Translations under genes and position numbers: made by a program
The notes under the pieces: model-generated
Databases searched by the model: none
What the model saw: only the letters and a program-made list of their open reading frames with translations
Told to the model about the DNA's origin: nothing
In this document: piece after piece, positions 10,489 to 21,663 of the stretch
How the letters are laid out: each line of letters starts with the position of its first letter
Position numbering within the stretch: the stretch's first letter is position 1
DNA from: Darksidea phi
Lineage: Eukaryota; Ascomycota; Dothideomycetes; Pleosporales; Lentitheciaceae
Direction: 5' to 3'
Length of the DNA stretch: 64,000 nt
Assembly (NCBI GenBank): GCA_030770425.1
Contig: JASJFT010000131.1
Location: 62,001 to 126,000 of the forward strand

Positions 10489-12243
10489 CTACTTCACACC
10501 AAGCGCAACCAACCGACCCTTCCCATCAACAACATAAACCCTCCCATCCCCAAAAACAGGCCTCCCATAACTCCCCGCACCCTCAACCTTGGGCACCGCC
10601 AACTCAACCAATGTTCCATTAACGGGCACCGCCTTGAAAGCCAATAGTCCCTTATCCGGCTCCGTAACCCAAACGATCCCCGACCCAGGATCGCCGTTCT
10701 TGCTAGTAACAGTGGGAATGCCGACACCGCCAGAGCGCCGGCTTGCTGCCGAGGATTTACCTGCGAGGATGAAGAGACCGGCCGAGGTGGAGGAGTTGGC
10801 GGAGGGAGTAAAGCGGTATACCGCAAGTGGCGCGTCTCCTGGGTTGACGTAGATGTATCCACCTTCGAGCGGGTAGGATCCCACGCCACCAAAAACTTCG
10901 CCGTCGAGATGGATGGTTTGGAGAACGCCATCTGAGCCGTTCGCTCCTTGCCGATATCCACCTAGATTGTCTAAATCATGGACGTACATCTTCGAGTTCT
11001 TGCTCGTCGCTACACCAATCCTTGTGACATTTCCGCTGCTGAAGACAGGGTCGAGGACCGAAAAGCCGCCGCTGCCTATACCCTGCCCTTCATCGTGCTG
11101 ATAGTCGTAGGGGCGGAAGAAGTCTACCAGCTGTACGCCATCATCCGTGTGTTTGACGCGGACGGCGGATTCATAGAGGACGTCTTGATGTGTTTTGCCA
11201 GCGATAGGGGTTGTGGTGATGTTGGTATCTATCGGCTCGCTGCCATTGTCGATGGAAAAATAGACGTTCTGTCCATCTGATGCGAGACCCATTCCAGCTT
11301 GCCAAATGCCGCCCGCACCGCCACCATGCCGCAGCGCCCAGTCGTTTGAGTATAGCGATTTCGGTCCAGCTTGCGTAGCCCAACGGTTGATCCACCGGGT
11401 GTTGATGTTCACTGCTACAATCATACCTGTGTAGTTGAACGCGTCGCACAGCCCACCGAAACCCGCGTATAAAACGTCGTTCGCCAGAAGCAATGAGGGC
11501 TGCTGTAGCACGAGACCCCCAAGGAAGATCTTGCGCGCATCGTTGTCTGCGGGTACATCGTCGATATAGAGTGGGAACTTGTACACATCTTGCAAATTGT
11601 CTAGTGTCACAGCATAAAGATAGTACACACTGTTCATGGGTGGAACTGCACCGCCAGGAAGTCGGAAGTCCCTGGAAGGTTGTGAGCATTTCCATTCTAG
11701 AAGCGGCAAAGCTAGTTATGAAAACTTACTCGATATACGATTTGACGTAGAAGAACGCGACATCATAACCAGGGTATATTGTTGGCGTTCCCATAATCCC
11801 CATATTCTTGCTCACGGTCTCGCAGTGAGCAGCACCCATCGGCCACGGCGGCGCCACCTGCCTTTCATTGATGAGTTCGCCAGTCGCTGCATCGATCGTG
11901 CGGATGATGTTCTCGGTAGAAGCAGTGAAGACGATCTGCCTGCCCGACTGGAGAGTGTAAACAAGTGGTCTTGCGTAATGCTACATACAAACGTTAGTCA
12001 CTGATACATAAGCTCCATAGCGTGTGGTTGAAAACGTGCCTTCTCGTCCGGTTTGAAGGTTACGTTCCAGAGCTGCTTGAATTGCGAGACAGTGTCGGGC
12101 TTTATATTGTGGTCACCGCCAACGTACCCTGACTGCCCTAGATCTGCGTCGTGATAGGAATCGGATGGTGCAAGCGCGCTAGCGAAGCCTTGAAGCGCCG
12201 ATACAACTCCAGCCAACGAAGCTATCCGCGTTAAGAATACCAT
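10489..12243 (-). CDS. secreted PQQ-like beta-propeller protein (quinoprotein dehydrogenase-like), 3 exons, 545 aa
   Basis: Exons (minus strand) are 12243-12040, 11980-11730 and 11671-10489, and the total of 1638 nt is in frame. Intron 1 (59 bp) starts with GC (AAG|GCACGT), has a GACTAAC-like branch site and ends in TAG; intron 2 (58 bp) is GTAAGT...CCAG. The N-terminus (MVFLTRIASLAGVVSALQGF) is a signal peptide. The body has repeated beta-propeller-like segments such as QIVFTASTENIIRTIDAATGELI, VYYLYAVTLD and IVWVTEPDKGLLAFKAV, typical of the quinoprotein alcohol dehydrogenase-like superfamily. I cannot see the catalytic residues needed to claim dehydrogenase activity. It is probably extracellular. 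Reading through intron 1 without the GC donor gives a stop at 11998. Confidence 0.8.
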
Positions 12244-13038
12244 TTTCTAATGCGTCGCGAAAGGTGCAGTTTCCAAAAACTCGTACTAAAGATAACAGAT
12301 GGAACCACTGTGCTGGAAGCTGATATTCAAACGTGATTCTACCGGAGCGAACGTTGTGCAGTCTCTGAGCATTTAAAGGCTTGGAAGTATTGCATGGCTC
12401 GGTCCCGACAGTGGGCGGTAGATTTCCTTCCAATTGCTGAAAGAAGGTGTCGCAAAGTAACAAGTGCGGAATGATCATTTGGATCCAGCCGAGAGGTGTT
12501 GCGTATTGGATGAGCTCCCCTCTTATATTGGTCGCAGCTTTGAGGTTGATTAAGACGCAGCCGGCAATGCAAGGTACGATATTAGCGAACAGGGGATCGA
12601 TAACCTAACCCTCTAGACTCTGCCCACTATTTCATGAGGAACAAAAAGCGATAGAAAATAACCCGTTTGTACAGAGAAAATTTATCCAGAACCCGCTAGC
12701 TCCCGCAGTGACGATGAATGTGCCTCTTTCCTGCGGTCGCCTAGGCCGTATTGCTGAACGTGTGCCGAGGTCATTACCGACTTCTCTAGGCGGCGAGGAG
12801 CTGCTTCGACCTTCTTGCTCAGGCAAAGTTTTTATGCTCACAGGGTGTGCAAGGGTACCATGCGTTGTAAGCCGCTGGCTCTGGTAATCTTGCGGTATTA
12901 GGCCCGCTCTGTAGATTTCTAGTATCTGAATCAATTTGTACGATGAAGGGTACGCATGGTTCCCAGGACGCAGTAGAGATGTTGGTAGAGAAGGGTGCAG
13001 ATTTGACAATACTAACCATTTCGTGATGTTTGTGCTGG
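12244..13038. other. intergenic, no gene recognised
   Basis: This is the upstream region of the beta-propeller gene. The short minus-strand frames here have no domain character. Confidence 0.4.
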
Positions 13039-13326
13039 TTACGAAACCTCAAATGTAATATTTCTGTAGTAGTCGGTGTCGATGATCGTGCCCATGGTGG
13101 CATTGCGTACACAATTGAGGGAGACCTTGAAAACCTCATTGGCACGCGCTCCTTCAACTACGTCTAGGTACCCACTTTCTTTCTGAACATTTAATCTCTT
13201 GGGTTCGGCTAAGGACTCAAAGTGGCGTATTTGTATCTCTGGAGGGCACAATCGGTTGGTTTCCGGGACTAAAAAGAGCACCGGTGTGGAGCGGAGATGC
13301 TTCCACATTAGCCCAGAATTCCACAT
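13039..13326 (-). pseudogene. C-terminal fragment of an alpha/beta hydrolase
   Basis: A 95-codon frame reads STPVLFLVPETNRLCPPE, then HFESLAEPKRL, KESGYLDVVEG and a terminal helix. This order matches the end of the alpha/beta-hydrolase fold: the strand carrying the acid residue, the EPKRL segment, and the loop that normally carries the catalytic His. In the usual family the last motif reads GGHFD or GGHLD; here it reads SGYLD, so the catalytic His is replaced by Tyr. No nucleophile-elbow part is present upstream. The fragment is therefore almost certainly non-functional. Confidence 0.6.
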
Positions 13327-14158
13327 AGAAAGTTTGTGATAAGACTGAATTGTAGTCTAGTTTTTGTGGTTAGGTGCGACTTAGATTCCCCTCCTCACCA
13401 TTACAGCTGCGTATTCTCGCTCTTAGCCAAAGTCCAAACCGGCCGGATTTGCGCCGGACGCGGTCAATAGAGGAACCGTTAAACCTGTGATTTGCGAGAC
13501 GCGATCTTGGATGCACTTTTGTGAAACTTTTTCTATGATGTTCTTGTCGTAATACAGTAATATTCTGCTACCGGGCATGCTGTAATCACTCATTTTGCGC
13601 GTTTCTCAAAACACGCGGTATATAACGCTACGCGTGCCGCCAGTGATCTCCCGCAGCGACCTATCTAGTTGATATTCACATTGGAAGATTGCTTAGTTAC
13701 GTAATTGCATCAGAGTAATCTTGAACTTGTGGGGAAGGCTGCAATCTTATCATCCCGGAACGCTTTCGCGGCGCTGGGCGGGCCGGTCATTTCCTTGACG
13801 CAATTGAACTGCGAAATGTTTAAAAAAAATTGAAAAAAACATGGGTGGTAAGTCCTGGAGGCTCACCCCAGGACACATCACTATGCCTGGACCGCAGATT
13901 TCATAGGATAAACGTCTCCGCGCAGCATCAGGCCATCGATCGTCTTGAATTCCACATGCTCGAATGCTGTCCATGGCACAGCCAACGCTGGATGTTCGGC
14001 GCGTTAATGAGGAAGGTGTTAATATGCGGCACGGTAGGCAAAGCAAGGCTTCCGGCATCCAACCACGCCGCATCTCCCCTCGGCTTCGCCGCGAAGCTTC
14101 CTGAGATAAATTCGAGTCGCACTTCTTCCTTCGTCTTTCTTCAATTGCCACCGTGATA
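13327..14158. other. intergenic, upstream of the SDR gene
   Basis: No gene is recognised. Overlapping open frames on both strands between 13750 and 14300 are probably shadows or untranslated leader of the SDR that follows. A run of A residues lies at about 13820-13840. Confidence 0.4.
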
Positions 14159-15136
14159 ATGTCGCTCAGAACGATCTGGCAGCAATTCTTCCCATCCGCA
14201 CCACCCGCCTTTACCGAAGCGGACCTTCTTCCTGGAAGCCAAAGGGGCAAAGTCTTCATTGTCACGGGCGCCAACTCAGGAATTGGGAAAGAGCTCACCA
14301 AATTCCTGTACCCGACCGGCGCAACAATCTATCTTGCCGGGAGGTCCGAGGAGAGAATCAACAACGCCATAGCCGAGATCGAGTCAGCAGCATCCACCTC
14401 AGGCACCAAGGGGATTCTAAAATCGCTCCATGGGCTCGATTTGAATGATCTTCGCACCGTGAAGCCAGCCTACGAGAAGTTCGCAGCCCAAGAGAAGGAG
14501 CTACACATCATATGGAACAATGCGGCCACGGGCTACGTACCGGGTTCATCGACCCTGCAGGGCCTCGAAGCGCATATGGGGGCCAATGCAGTTGGGCCCT
14601 TCCTTTTTACCAGCTTGCTCGTGCCGTTTCTTCGAGCTGGGGCAAAGAACTCCGGCCAGCCGTCGCGTATCGTCTGGACAGGATCAGTCCAGATCGAAAT
14701 GAACGCGCCGTTTGGCGGGATTGACTTTCCACGTCTTAATGGCGGCAAGACTATCAGGCAGTATGTCGACTACGCGGCGGCAAAATGCGGCAATCTCTTC
14801 CTTGCACATGAAGGCGCCGCACGATGGGGAGACCAGGAAATCATCAGCGTTTGTCAGAATCCCGGGAACTTGTATACTGGCATTTATGCTGGCGAAAATT
14901 GGCTATTTGTATTTTTCTTAAGATACTTCGTGCTCTATCCCGCCAAATACGGTGCGTATACGATGATGTTTGCAGGATTCTCGGACAAGATCACCAAGGC
15001 CCAGAATGGTTGCTATATTTGGCCATTCGGCGTCATAAAGCCTAACTCGCGGGAGGACGTTTACAGGGCAATCAATGAGGGAAAGGCGAAGCAGTTCTGG
15101 GAGTGGTGCGAAGAGAAAGTAAAACCATACATGTAA
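14159..15136 (+). CDS. short-chain dehydrogenase/reductase (325 aa)
   Basis: The Rossmann cofactor motif TGANSGIG lies at about residues 36-43. The NNAG-type motif reads NNAA (IWNNAATGY) near residue 120. The catalytic Ser lies in IVWTGSVQ, and Tyr-x-x-x-Lys is in DYAAAKCGN (about 205-213). The length and the N-terminal helix before the Rossmann core fit the retinol-dehydrogenase / WWOX-like SDR group that is common in fungal metabolite clusters. The enzyme would reduce or oxidise a carbonyl/hydroxyl using NAD(P)(H). The ATG at 14159 is preferred; the frame is open slightly upstream. The gene is intact and stands tail-to-tail with the PKS pseudogene, whose 3' end lies 330 bases away. Confidence 0.88.
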   Translation: MSLRTIWQQFFPSAPPAFTEADLLPGSQRGKVFIVTGANSGIGKELTKFLYPTGATIYLAGRSEERINNAIAEIESAASTSGTKGILKSLHGLDLNDLRTVKPAYEKFAAQEKELHIIWNNAATGYVPGSSTLQGLEAHMGANAVGPFLFTSLLVPFLRAGAKNSGQPSRIVWTGSVQIEMNAPFGGIDFPRLNGGKTIRQYVDYAAAKCGNLFLAHEGAARWGDQEIISVCQNPGNLYTGIYAGENWLFVFFLRYFVLYPAKYGAYTMMFAGFSDKITKAQNGCYIWPFGVIKPNSREDVYRAINEGKAKQFWEWCEEKVKPYM

Positions 15137-15467
15137 TTCTAGCTTATACAGCGACCGCGTCAACTACTTCAAGTATGGGCCATAGTAGGACCAGATTTGA
15201 ATATAAGCACTACATATAAAAGCTCTGTACTAGGTCAGTGACTGCATTGGAGCGCAAGTATATCACATCTACAAGCCTGCCTTTGCGAATTGTTCGTTAA
15301 TCTCCACCGCTCGTCAATAGAATCGAATCGGACAGGGACCAGTCTTCCTTATTATAAGTATTGAATCCTTCTACTTCTTTCAAGAGCTATTCATCCTCCG
15401 AACTGTGGTTAGCCTACTCTTCAAATATGGTGGCTCCCACTAGTTTATGCAGCTATCATCTATTCAT
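15137..15467. other. intergenic between convergent SDR and PKS relic
   Basis: No coding character. Both neighbouring genes end into this stretch. Confidence 0.4.
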
Positions 15468-15468
15468 T

Positions 15469-18400
15469 CAAACCGGGTCGATTTTAAGCGCGGCATCGAA
15501 ACCTCGCTTCAAAATGAGCTGACACAGAAGACAACGTTTTTGCACCCACGACATCCAATGTCGCGATCCCCACTCCCAAACCACCCATGTCCAGTTCTTG
15601 AACTCGACCGCGACCAGCGAGTCGATACCATAGTTCGTAATTGGTCTAACACGGTCCAGTTCCTCTGACATTCCAAGACTCTTCATGAACTGCTTGTTGG
15701 CCAACGAAATCAGGGTGCACAAAGCTCAGGTTGATCTCCATCCCCATCTTGCGCCTTCCACGCATCACGCTGGATGTTGATAGCCGACGGCGCGCCACCG
15801 CTTCGAGAGGAACTTCGTTGCGCTCCCAACCCACCGGCATGACGAAGAGCGCTGAATCGAGGATCGCGTTGTGCGGGCGATTGTTCTGGCAAAGGCACCG
15901 GCATTCCGGAAATAAGCTGTGCCGAGCTGGAAGGGTTGATAGCTGAACTCTACTGCTAGAGAATGGAAATGCATAGGATCTTAGAGAGTAACTTCTCGTA
16001 TTTAAGTGATTTGCGATATTGCGCGAAGCTGTCGAGGAAGGCGTTGGCTGCGGCATAATTGCTCTGGCCCTTTTGGCCAACGATGCCACAGAGGCTCGTC
16101 AAAAGCATGAAGCAGTCAAGCGTGATCCCGAGCCGGAGAGAGACGTTATGCAAGATCCAAGTGCCTTGAACCTTTGGCATAATTACTTCATGGAGCTCAG
16201 TGCGCGTCATAGAGCTGTACAATTTATCCTGAGATGCCTTTAGTTTAGGTTCATAGATAGACTAGCTGAACAACTTACTCGAAGGACCATTGCTCCCTGC
16301 ACAACTCCGAAAATTGATGCCGATGCTTCCGTGAGGGCTCGCTCCACGTCTGCTTCGTTGGTGACATCGCCCTTCACCAGATCCAGACGACAGCCTAGCG
16401 ATGTAATCTTAGAAATGATGAACCGTGATTTTTGATCACCGTATCCCGAACGTGACAGTATTACAAGTGTTTTGGCTCCCTCTTGGGCGAGATATACTGC
16501 CAAGCTCCCCCAGAGACCTTTCAGACTTCCCATGATCATATATGAAGCATCGGAGCGAAGTGAGAGACGAAGTGTTGCTGCCCGTATCTGCTTAGTAATC
16601 AATAGATGAATTAAAAATTAACACAAGCTGCTTACCTGAACAACCGGGCCCTCCTGGTCATGCGCTCTCGAGATGACGATTTTGCCAATGGATTCTCCAC
16701 TGCCCAAATAGCGGAATGCAGCCTGCACTTCTGAGAAACCGTACACCTTGCAGATTTCGGGCTGAATGTGGCCATCTTTCAGCAGGGCAAAAGCGTCTTG
16801 AAAGAGTCTGAACACGACTCAGAAACGTAAGAAGAAATTATGCACGATGTAACTTACTGAAATTTCAACGCCGGCGTGATAGAATCATGGTCCATATCCA
16901 CGCCGCAAACTCTCGCGTTGCGATTGAATGGCGCCATGCTCAAGCACTCCCCATCTAAAATACCCCTTTACCCAACTCTATGAATGTGCCTGCTGTCGTA
17001 ATGCAGTCCCAGCTTTCTTGTAAAAGCTCACCGGACAACGAGTTCAATATAATATCTACTACTTTACCCGCCGTGGCAGCATTTAAGCGTATGGCAAAGT
17101 CTGCGGATCTCGATGAAAAGATGTGCTCTTCAGGAATCTGATACTTCTGTATCAAATGCTTCCTCTTTGTGTCTGCGCCAACGGTAGCAAAGATAGTGAC
17201 CCCAAGTTGCTCGCATATCTGTACTGCGGCCAAGCCTAGCCCATCAGCGGCCAAATGAATTAGGGCCGACATTCCTGCTTTTACATTTGCCACGTCAACT
17301 ATTGAATAGAATGCGGTGGAGTAAACAGCGTTCAATGTGGAAGCCACTTCGAATGACACATCGTCCGGGATCGGGAAGACCTCCCCCTTGATGTTGCATC
17401 GCACGCGATTCGCAAGACTACCTTTGGTGTTTGCTAAGACGCGCTGGCCAACATGGTACTGTTCGCAATTTGGAGGTGCCCGACGGACTACTCTAGTACC
17501 GTCTAATCCGAGCAAGTATTCATTGCCGAATATAAATCCATACTGATGGCGACGCCCTTGAAATTCAATGATACAGCATGGATTTCAACTTCAATTTGTT
17601 CGATCGGAAGGGGATCTCCTTCAGGTACTTCCGCATAGACGAGCGAATCAAGTATCCCAGGTCGCTAACTTTGGAGATATTCGAGCTATCGACGACCAGG
17701 TAGCCTTGGTGGGAATGATGGGCTCGCTTTGGTGATAACGTGTATGCGAGATCTCGCATCGAGATGTGAACTACGGGATTAGCTATATGCTGCCTCAGCA
17801 CTTCGATGTTGTCGTGAAGAGCCTGTGTATCGTTACTAGACAATGGTAACACATAGTGACGATCGATCATGAGCTCGTCGGCGAAGAGGTCTTGCTTATC
17901 GTCGAGGTATGATGAGATATGGCTGCTCTTTCCCTGGGCGGAGTCAAAAATCGCGTGTGCGTTTGATCCTCCGTACTCGAACGAGTTTACAACGCTCGGT
18001 GAAGAAAAGGCGGCTGTGCCCATCGGGTCGCGGTCCTGGAAGTCCAGAGTTTGATGTGTTTGAAGTCTGTGTTTGGATTCGATATCACGAAGGTAGGGTT
18101 ATCCGGGATGATGCCATGTTCGAGAGCAAGTACAACCTTGAGCAAACCTGATATGCCCGCGGCTGGCTCAGAGCGGCTGATGTTGCTCCTCGCGGATTCT
18201 ATCTTCAATTGCGTGCCGTCAGAAAGGCTTTCCATAAACACGGAGGAGATACCGTTCACCTCAATTACGTCTTCCACCTTGGTACCAGTGCCGTGACACT
18301 CGATGTAGTTGGTAGAGGCTAGATCCGCAATTCTTGCATTTACGTACGCTTGGCGGATCGTGGCTGCTTGTGCGGCGGAATTAGGAGTCGCAATGCCCGC

Positions 18401-19240
18401 AGTCCACCCATCACTACCGGCAGCAGAACCTCTAAGGATGGCTCGGATAGGGTCGCCGTCTCTCATAGCATTATCTAATCTTTCCAAAAACACATGTTCA
18501 CGTCTTCGGCCTTGATATGACCGTCTGCCTTCTCGTCAAACGTATGGTATAGACCAGAGGGAGAGGAAGTTCCAGTGGCACTCAAGGCATCCATGACATG
18601 TTCAAGGCTAAGATAGAAATTACACCCCGCGACAATCGCGCCATTAATCTCTCCGGTTTGTAGGTATCTGTTCGCAACATCAAGTCCGAAGAGGCTCCCA
18701 GAACAAGCAGTATCGATAGTCATACTCGGCCCTTTGATGTTGAGGAAGTGGCTTAGTCAATTACTTAGCATGGCTCGCCCTGTACCAAGTGTGGTCATGT
18801 TTGCTCGATCTTCCGGATTTCGTGCCCGCATATCGGTATAGTCGCATGCGTACGAGCCAACAAAACATCCAGTCGGCTGCCCATTAACAGCTTCCAGGGT
18901 AATACCGGCATTCTTCAGACCTTCGTAGAGTACTTCGAGGAGTTGGCTTTGTGGATCTATCGCCATAGTCTCGGCTTTGGTCAATCTGAAAAAGGAAGCG
19001 TCGATATCTCGTGGATCCGCATCGATGAACATGCCCCTGGGGCTGATAATCGTATGTGGCCTTTTGGAACCATCGTGATGCATGGAAAAAGTCGAAACGA
19101 CTGTCAGGCGGTGTTCGAGAGGCAATTTCCCCACGCATGAGAAATTTCCATAGCGTATTCATGTTGTTGCATGAACCTGGAAGTCGGCAGGCCAGCCCGA
19201 CCACAGCTATTGGCTCTTGCTTGTATCTCGCGGTTGGCAT
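15469..19240 (-). pseudogene. highly reducing type I polyketide synthase relic: KS / (AT-DH deleted) / ER / KR / ACP
   Basis: The reading starts MPTARYKQEPIAVVG at 19240 (KS N-terminus). The KS active site DTACSGS is at about 18710 and the HGTGT motif at about 18285. The last KS motif reads SNISRSEPAAG, with Arg for the catalytic His. The post-KS linker (RDLAYTLS) runs straight into the DH-ER linker (DSLVYAEVPEGDPLP) at about 17660, so AT, DH and any methyltransferase are missing. ER follows (about 17600-16620) with AADGLGLAA for the usual AAGGVG. KR (about 16580-16000) has GSLKGLWGS for GGLGGLG. The ACP has the phosphopantetheine site GIDSLVA at about 15630. A TGA interrupts KS at 18757-18759, and frames change near 19090, 18490, 18040, 17550 and 15600. 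The relic is 3.8 kb, against about 7 kb for an intact gene. Confidence 0.92.
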
Positions 19241-19482
19241 GTTGAAATAGAGATCTTGGGCGGAGTTCTGCCTTTGAACGAGCCGTACTGGGAAATTGGT
19301 TGGATACGTGATGATGCTCGAAAGACAACAGCTAAAATCCGACCACGACGAAATTCGCAGACACCGCCACCATACCAGCAATCACGGCGTGGTACAGTAT
19401 GTGGACCTTTCACGTAAGAAACTGGCATGCATGAGCGGACTGTACCGAAGCTTACGGCATTCCTTTTCCTTGGCATGAGGTA

Positions 19483-20582
19483 GCGACAGTAATCCCGGCT
19501 ATTCCGGACCGTGTCCAACGGTCGCCATCGCCGGGGGCTATACTTCTGGTGGAGACCATTCGGTCTTGAGTTCCCAATATGGGCTGAGCGCAGACAACGT
19601 CCTTGAATGAGAGGTAGTCACGGCGAGTGGAGAGCATATCACTACCACCCCGTCATCGAATGAAGATCTCTACTGGGCTCTGAGTGGAGGAGGAGCCGGC
19701 GTGTTCGCAGTAGTCGTGAGCATGACTGTGAAGGCGTTTCCAGAAGGCGTCGTGTCTGCTGCTAGCTTATCATTCAACATCAGCACCTCTCCAAGCGAAG
19801 ATATCTTCTGGTCTGCGGTTGAGGATTTCCATCAGTTCTTGCCGCAGGTTCTGAAGGATGGTGTTTCGGCCGCTTATGTCATTACTGGTGGTTCGCTCTC
19901 GCTGCGGCCTTTGACTGCGCCCCTTAAGATGAAAGAGTACGTGACGAACCTCATATCCCCCGTATGTTTCAAAGCTGGAGCAATTGGGGATAGCTTATAC
20001 ATTGGACGTGACACACTTTCCGAGTTACTACGACATGTACGTGACGTTCTTCGGCCCGCTACCTTATGGTGCCAACTCGTACTCCCATTCCCAGGTCCAG
20101 GCATCCCGGTTAATACCGCGGGCGACTTTAACGAATCAGACATCAGAGTTAGTCACGGCACACCGCCAGATTGCAGCTCTAGAAAACGGATCGCTTTGGA
20201 TTGTCGGCAATGCTTTCCAGATACCTCGCGTTCCATCCGCGCACCTTCCAACTCGGTGCTACCCGCTTGGAAAGACACCGCTGTACACCAGATGATTGTC
20301 GGTCCGTGGAACTGGACTTCGACCTGGGACGAGAACGTAGCAATAGACAAAGCTATGCAGGACACAGTCCTTCCCTTGCTGTCAACGTTCAGCTCGGCAA
20401 CATACCTGAATGAAGGAAATCCAAACCAAAGGGATTGGCAGGAGGCATTCTATGGTGCTAACTTTGAAAAATTGGAGAAGATCAAGAGCGTATGGGATCC
20501 GGCGGACGTTTTGTATACACAAACCGGGATTGGTAGCGGAAAGTTCAGATCAGACGACGCAGGAAGGTTATGCTATAAATAG
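19483..20582 (+). pseudogene. FAD-linked (berberine bridge-like) oxidase, truncated and frameshifted
   Basis: The relic begins inside the FAD domain at about 19483 (SGPCPTVAIAGGYTSGGDHS, then SSQYGLSADNVLE). Immediately after VLE a TGA stands where the family has Trp or Phe. The frame then continues through DLYWALSGGGAGVFAVVVSM to about 19975. It shifts for the segment ALDVTHFPSYYDMY..NGSLWIVGNAF and returns at about 20270 for the C-terminal berberine-bridge motif (NPNQRDWQEAFYGANFEKLEKIKSVWDPADVLYT). The N-terminal part with the covalent-His region is absent. The relic is divergent from the PKS relic, with 240 bases between them, so both may come from one former cluster. Confidence 0.88.
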
Positions 20583-21663
20583 CAGAACGGCAGGGCTGAA
20601 TTTTCTTTGACTTCCCATAGATTTTGAAACTCTGGTTTCGATATCCAATGTTTCGCAAGGCTAGGAGGAGGTGGATTTAGTGTCTGCCACAGGTGTTGGT
20701 GAACATTATAGCAACTGCGCCGCTCTAGAAGCTGTCCAAGCCAACAGTATCTCACCATGTCGAGTGCAACGGTCCAATAGTCTAGCTGTCACCGCTGTTC
20801 ATTGCTCATCCTGAAATCTGGGCCGTTCGCTCAGTCCAAAGAGAATCGGTATTTGCTAAGATGCATTCCCATTCCCATCCTTTGCAGGCATTATCACGAC
20901 CAAAATGCGCAGTGAGCCTGGGAGTGGAAGAATAACGGCTGAAGAATCGGCCACGACGCCCAGAGCTCTGCCATAACCATTAATCGCATTGACCAGTGGC
21001 TGTATTCTGGCCGAAGCGCGTCTCGACTTGCTCGACTTCTGTGCGACTCCTCAAACTTGACAACCTTCCGGAGAACGTGTCTGGGCTTTGAGTCGGTGAG
21101 ATACGAGATACCCTCTAACTTCTGGACCTAAGTTCTCTGAGAAACTGCTGGAGAGCGGCGTCCTAGGTCTCCATGACGGCAAGCTGTTCCGACGGACGCG
21201 TGAGGCCGAGATGAGAGCGTCATCTGGAAGGAGTTGAGGAGGCTAATGCCATGCTATAAATGGGGTGTAAGCGATAAGGCTTAGTGCATCGTCTTTGGTG
21301 TGTATTGTAGAACGTGGCAGGGTGCCGCTGTGGATGCGGGGTAGCCTTGTACATATTCGTAAAACGAGAACGCGAGTGAAGCATGTTGACGTGTTCCGCA
21401 TGCCGTCACCGCCGTAGCGCCCGAACCAATGCCACCTGTGAACGCTTTCCGTTAGCCTTCGGAAGCAGCCCCTACTGCTCCGCACCCCACAAAGATCGGC
21501 ACGCGACCCCTCGCGACAATGACGAACACATTCCATACATCCGTCAGCGCATCCCATACAAATAGCGGGTATGCAGCCATGTATGTGGGATGGAACCGCA
21601 TCGTTTTATTCCTATAGCGTCATTTGCTCCTGCCCCACCATATATATTCGCTGAACATTTAAG
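20583..21663. other. intergenic; no gene recognised
   Basis: A minus-strand frame between about 21560 and 21280 reads smoothly (FVWDALTDVWNVFVIVARG, then TGGIGSGATAV) with one TAA, but I cannot assign it to a family. A TATATATA element at about 21640 lies 20 bases before the dehydrogenase start and may be its TATA box. Confidence 0.3.

Noticed and set aside
18757..19614. Nonsense codons in the PKS and berberine-oxidase relics as RIP products
   Set aside because: A TGG to TGA change is not the CpA to TpA context, and the surrounding sequence keeps normal CA/TG levels. Ordinary mutation explains them.
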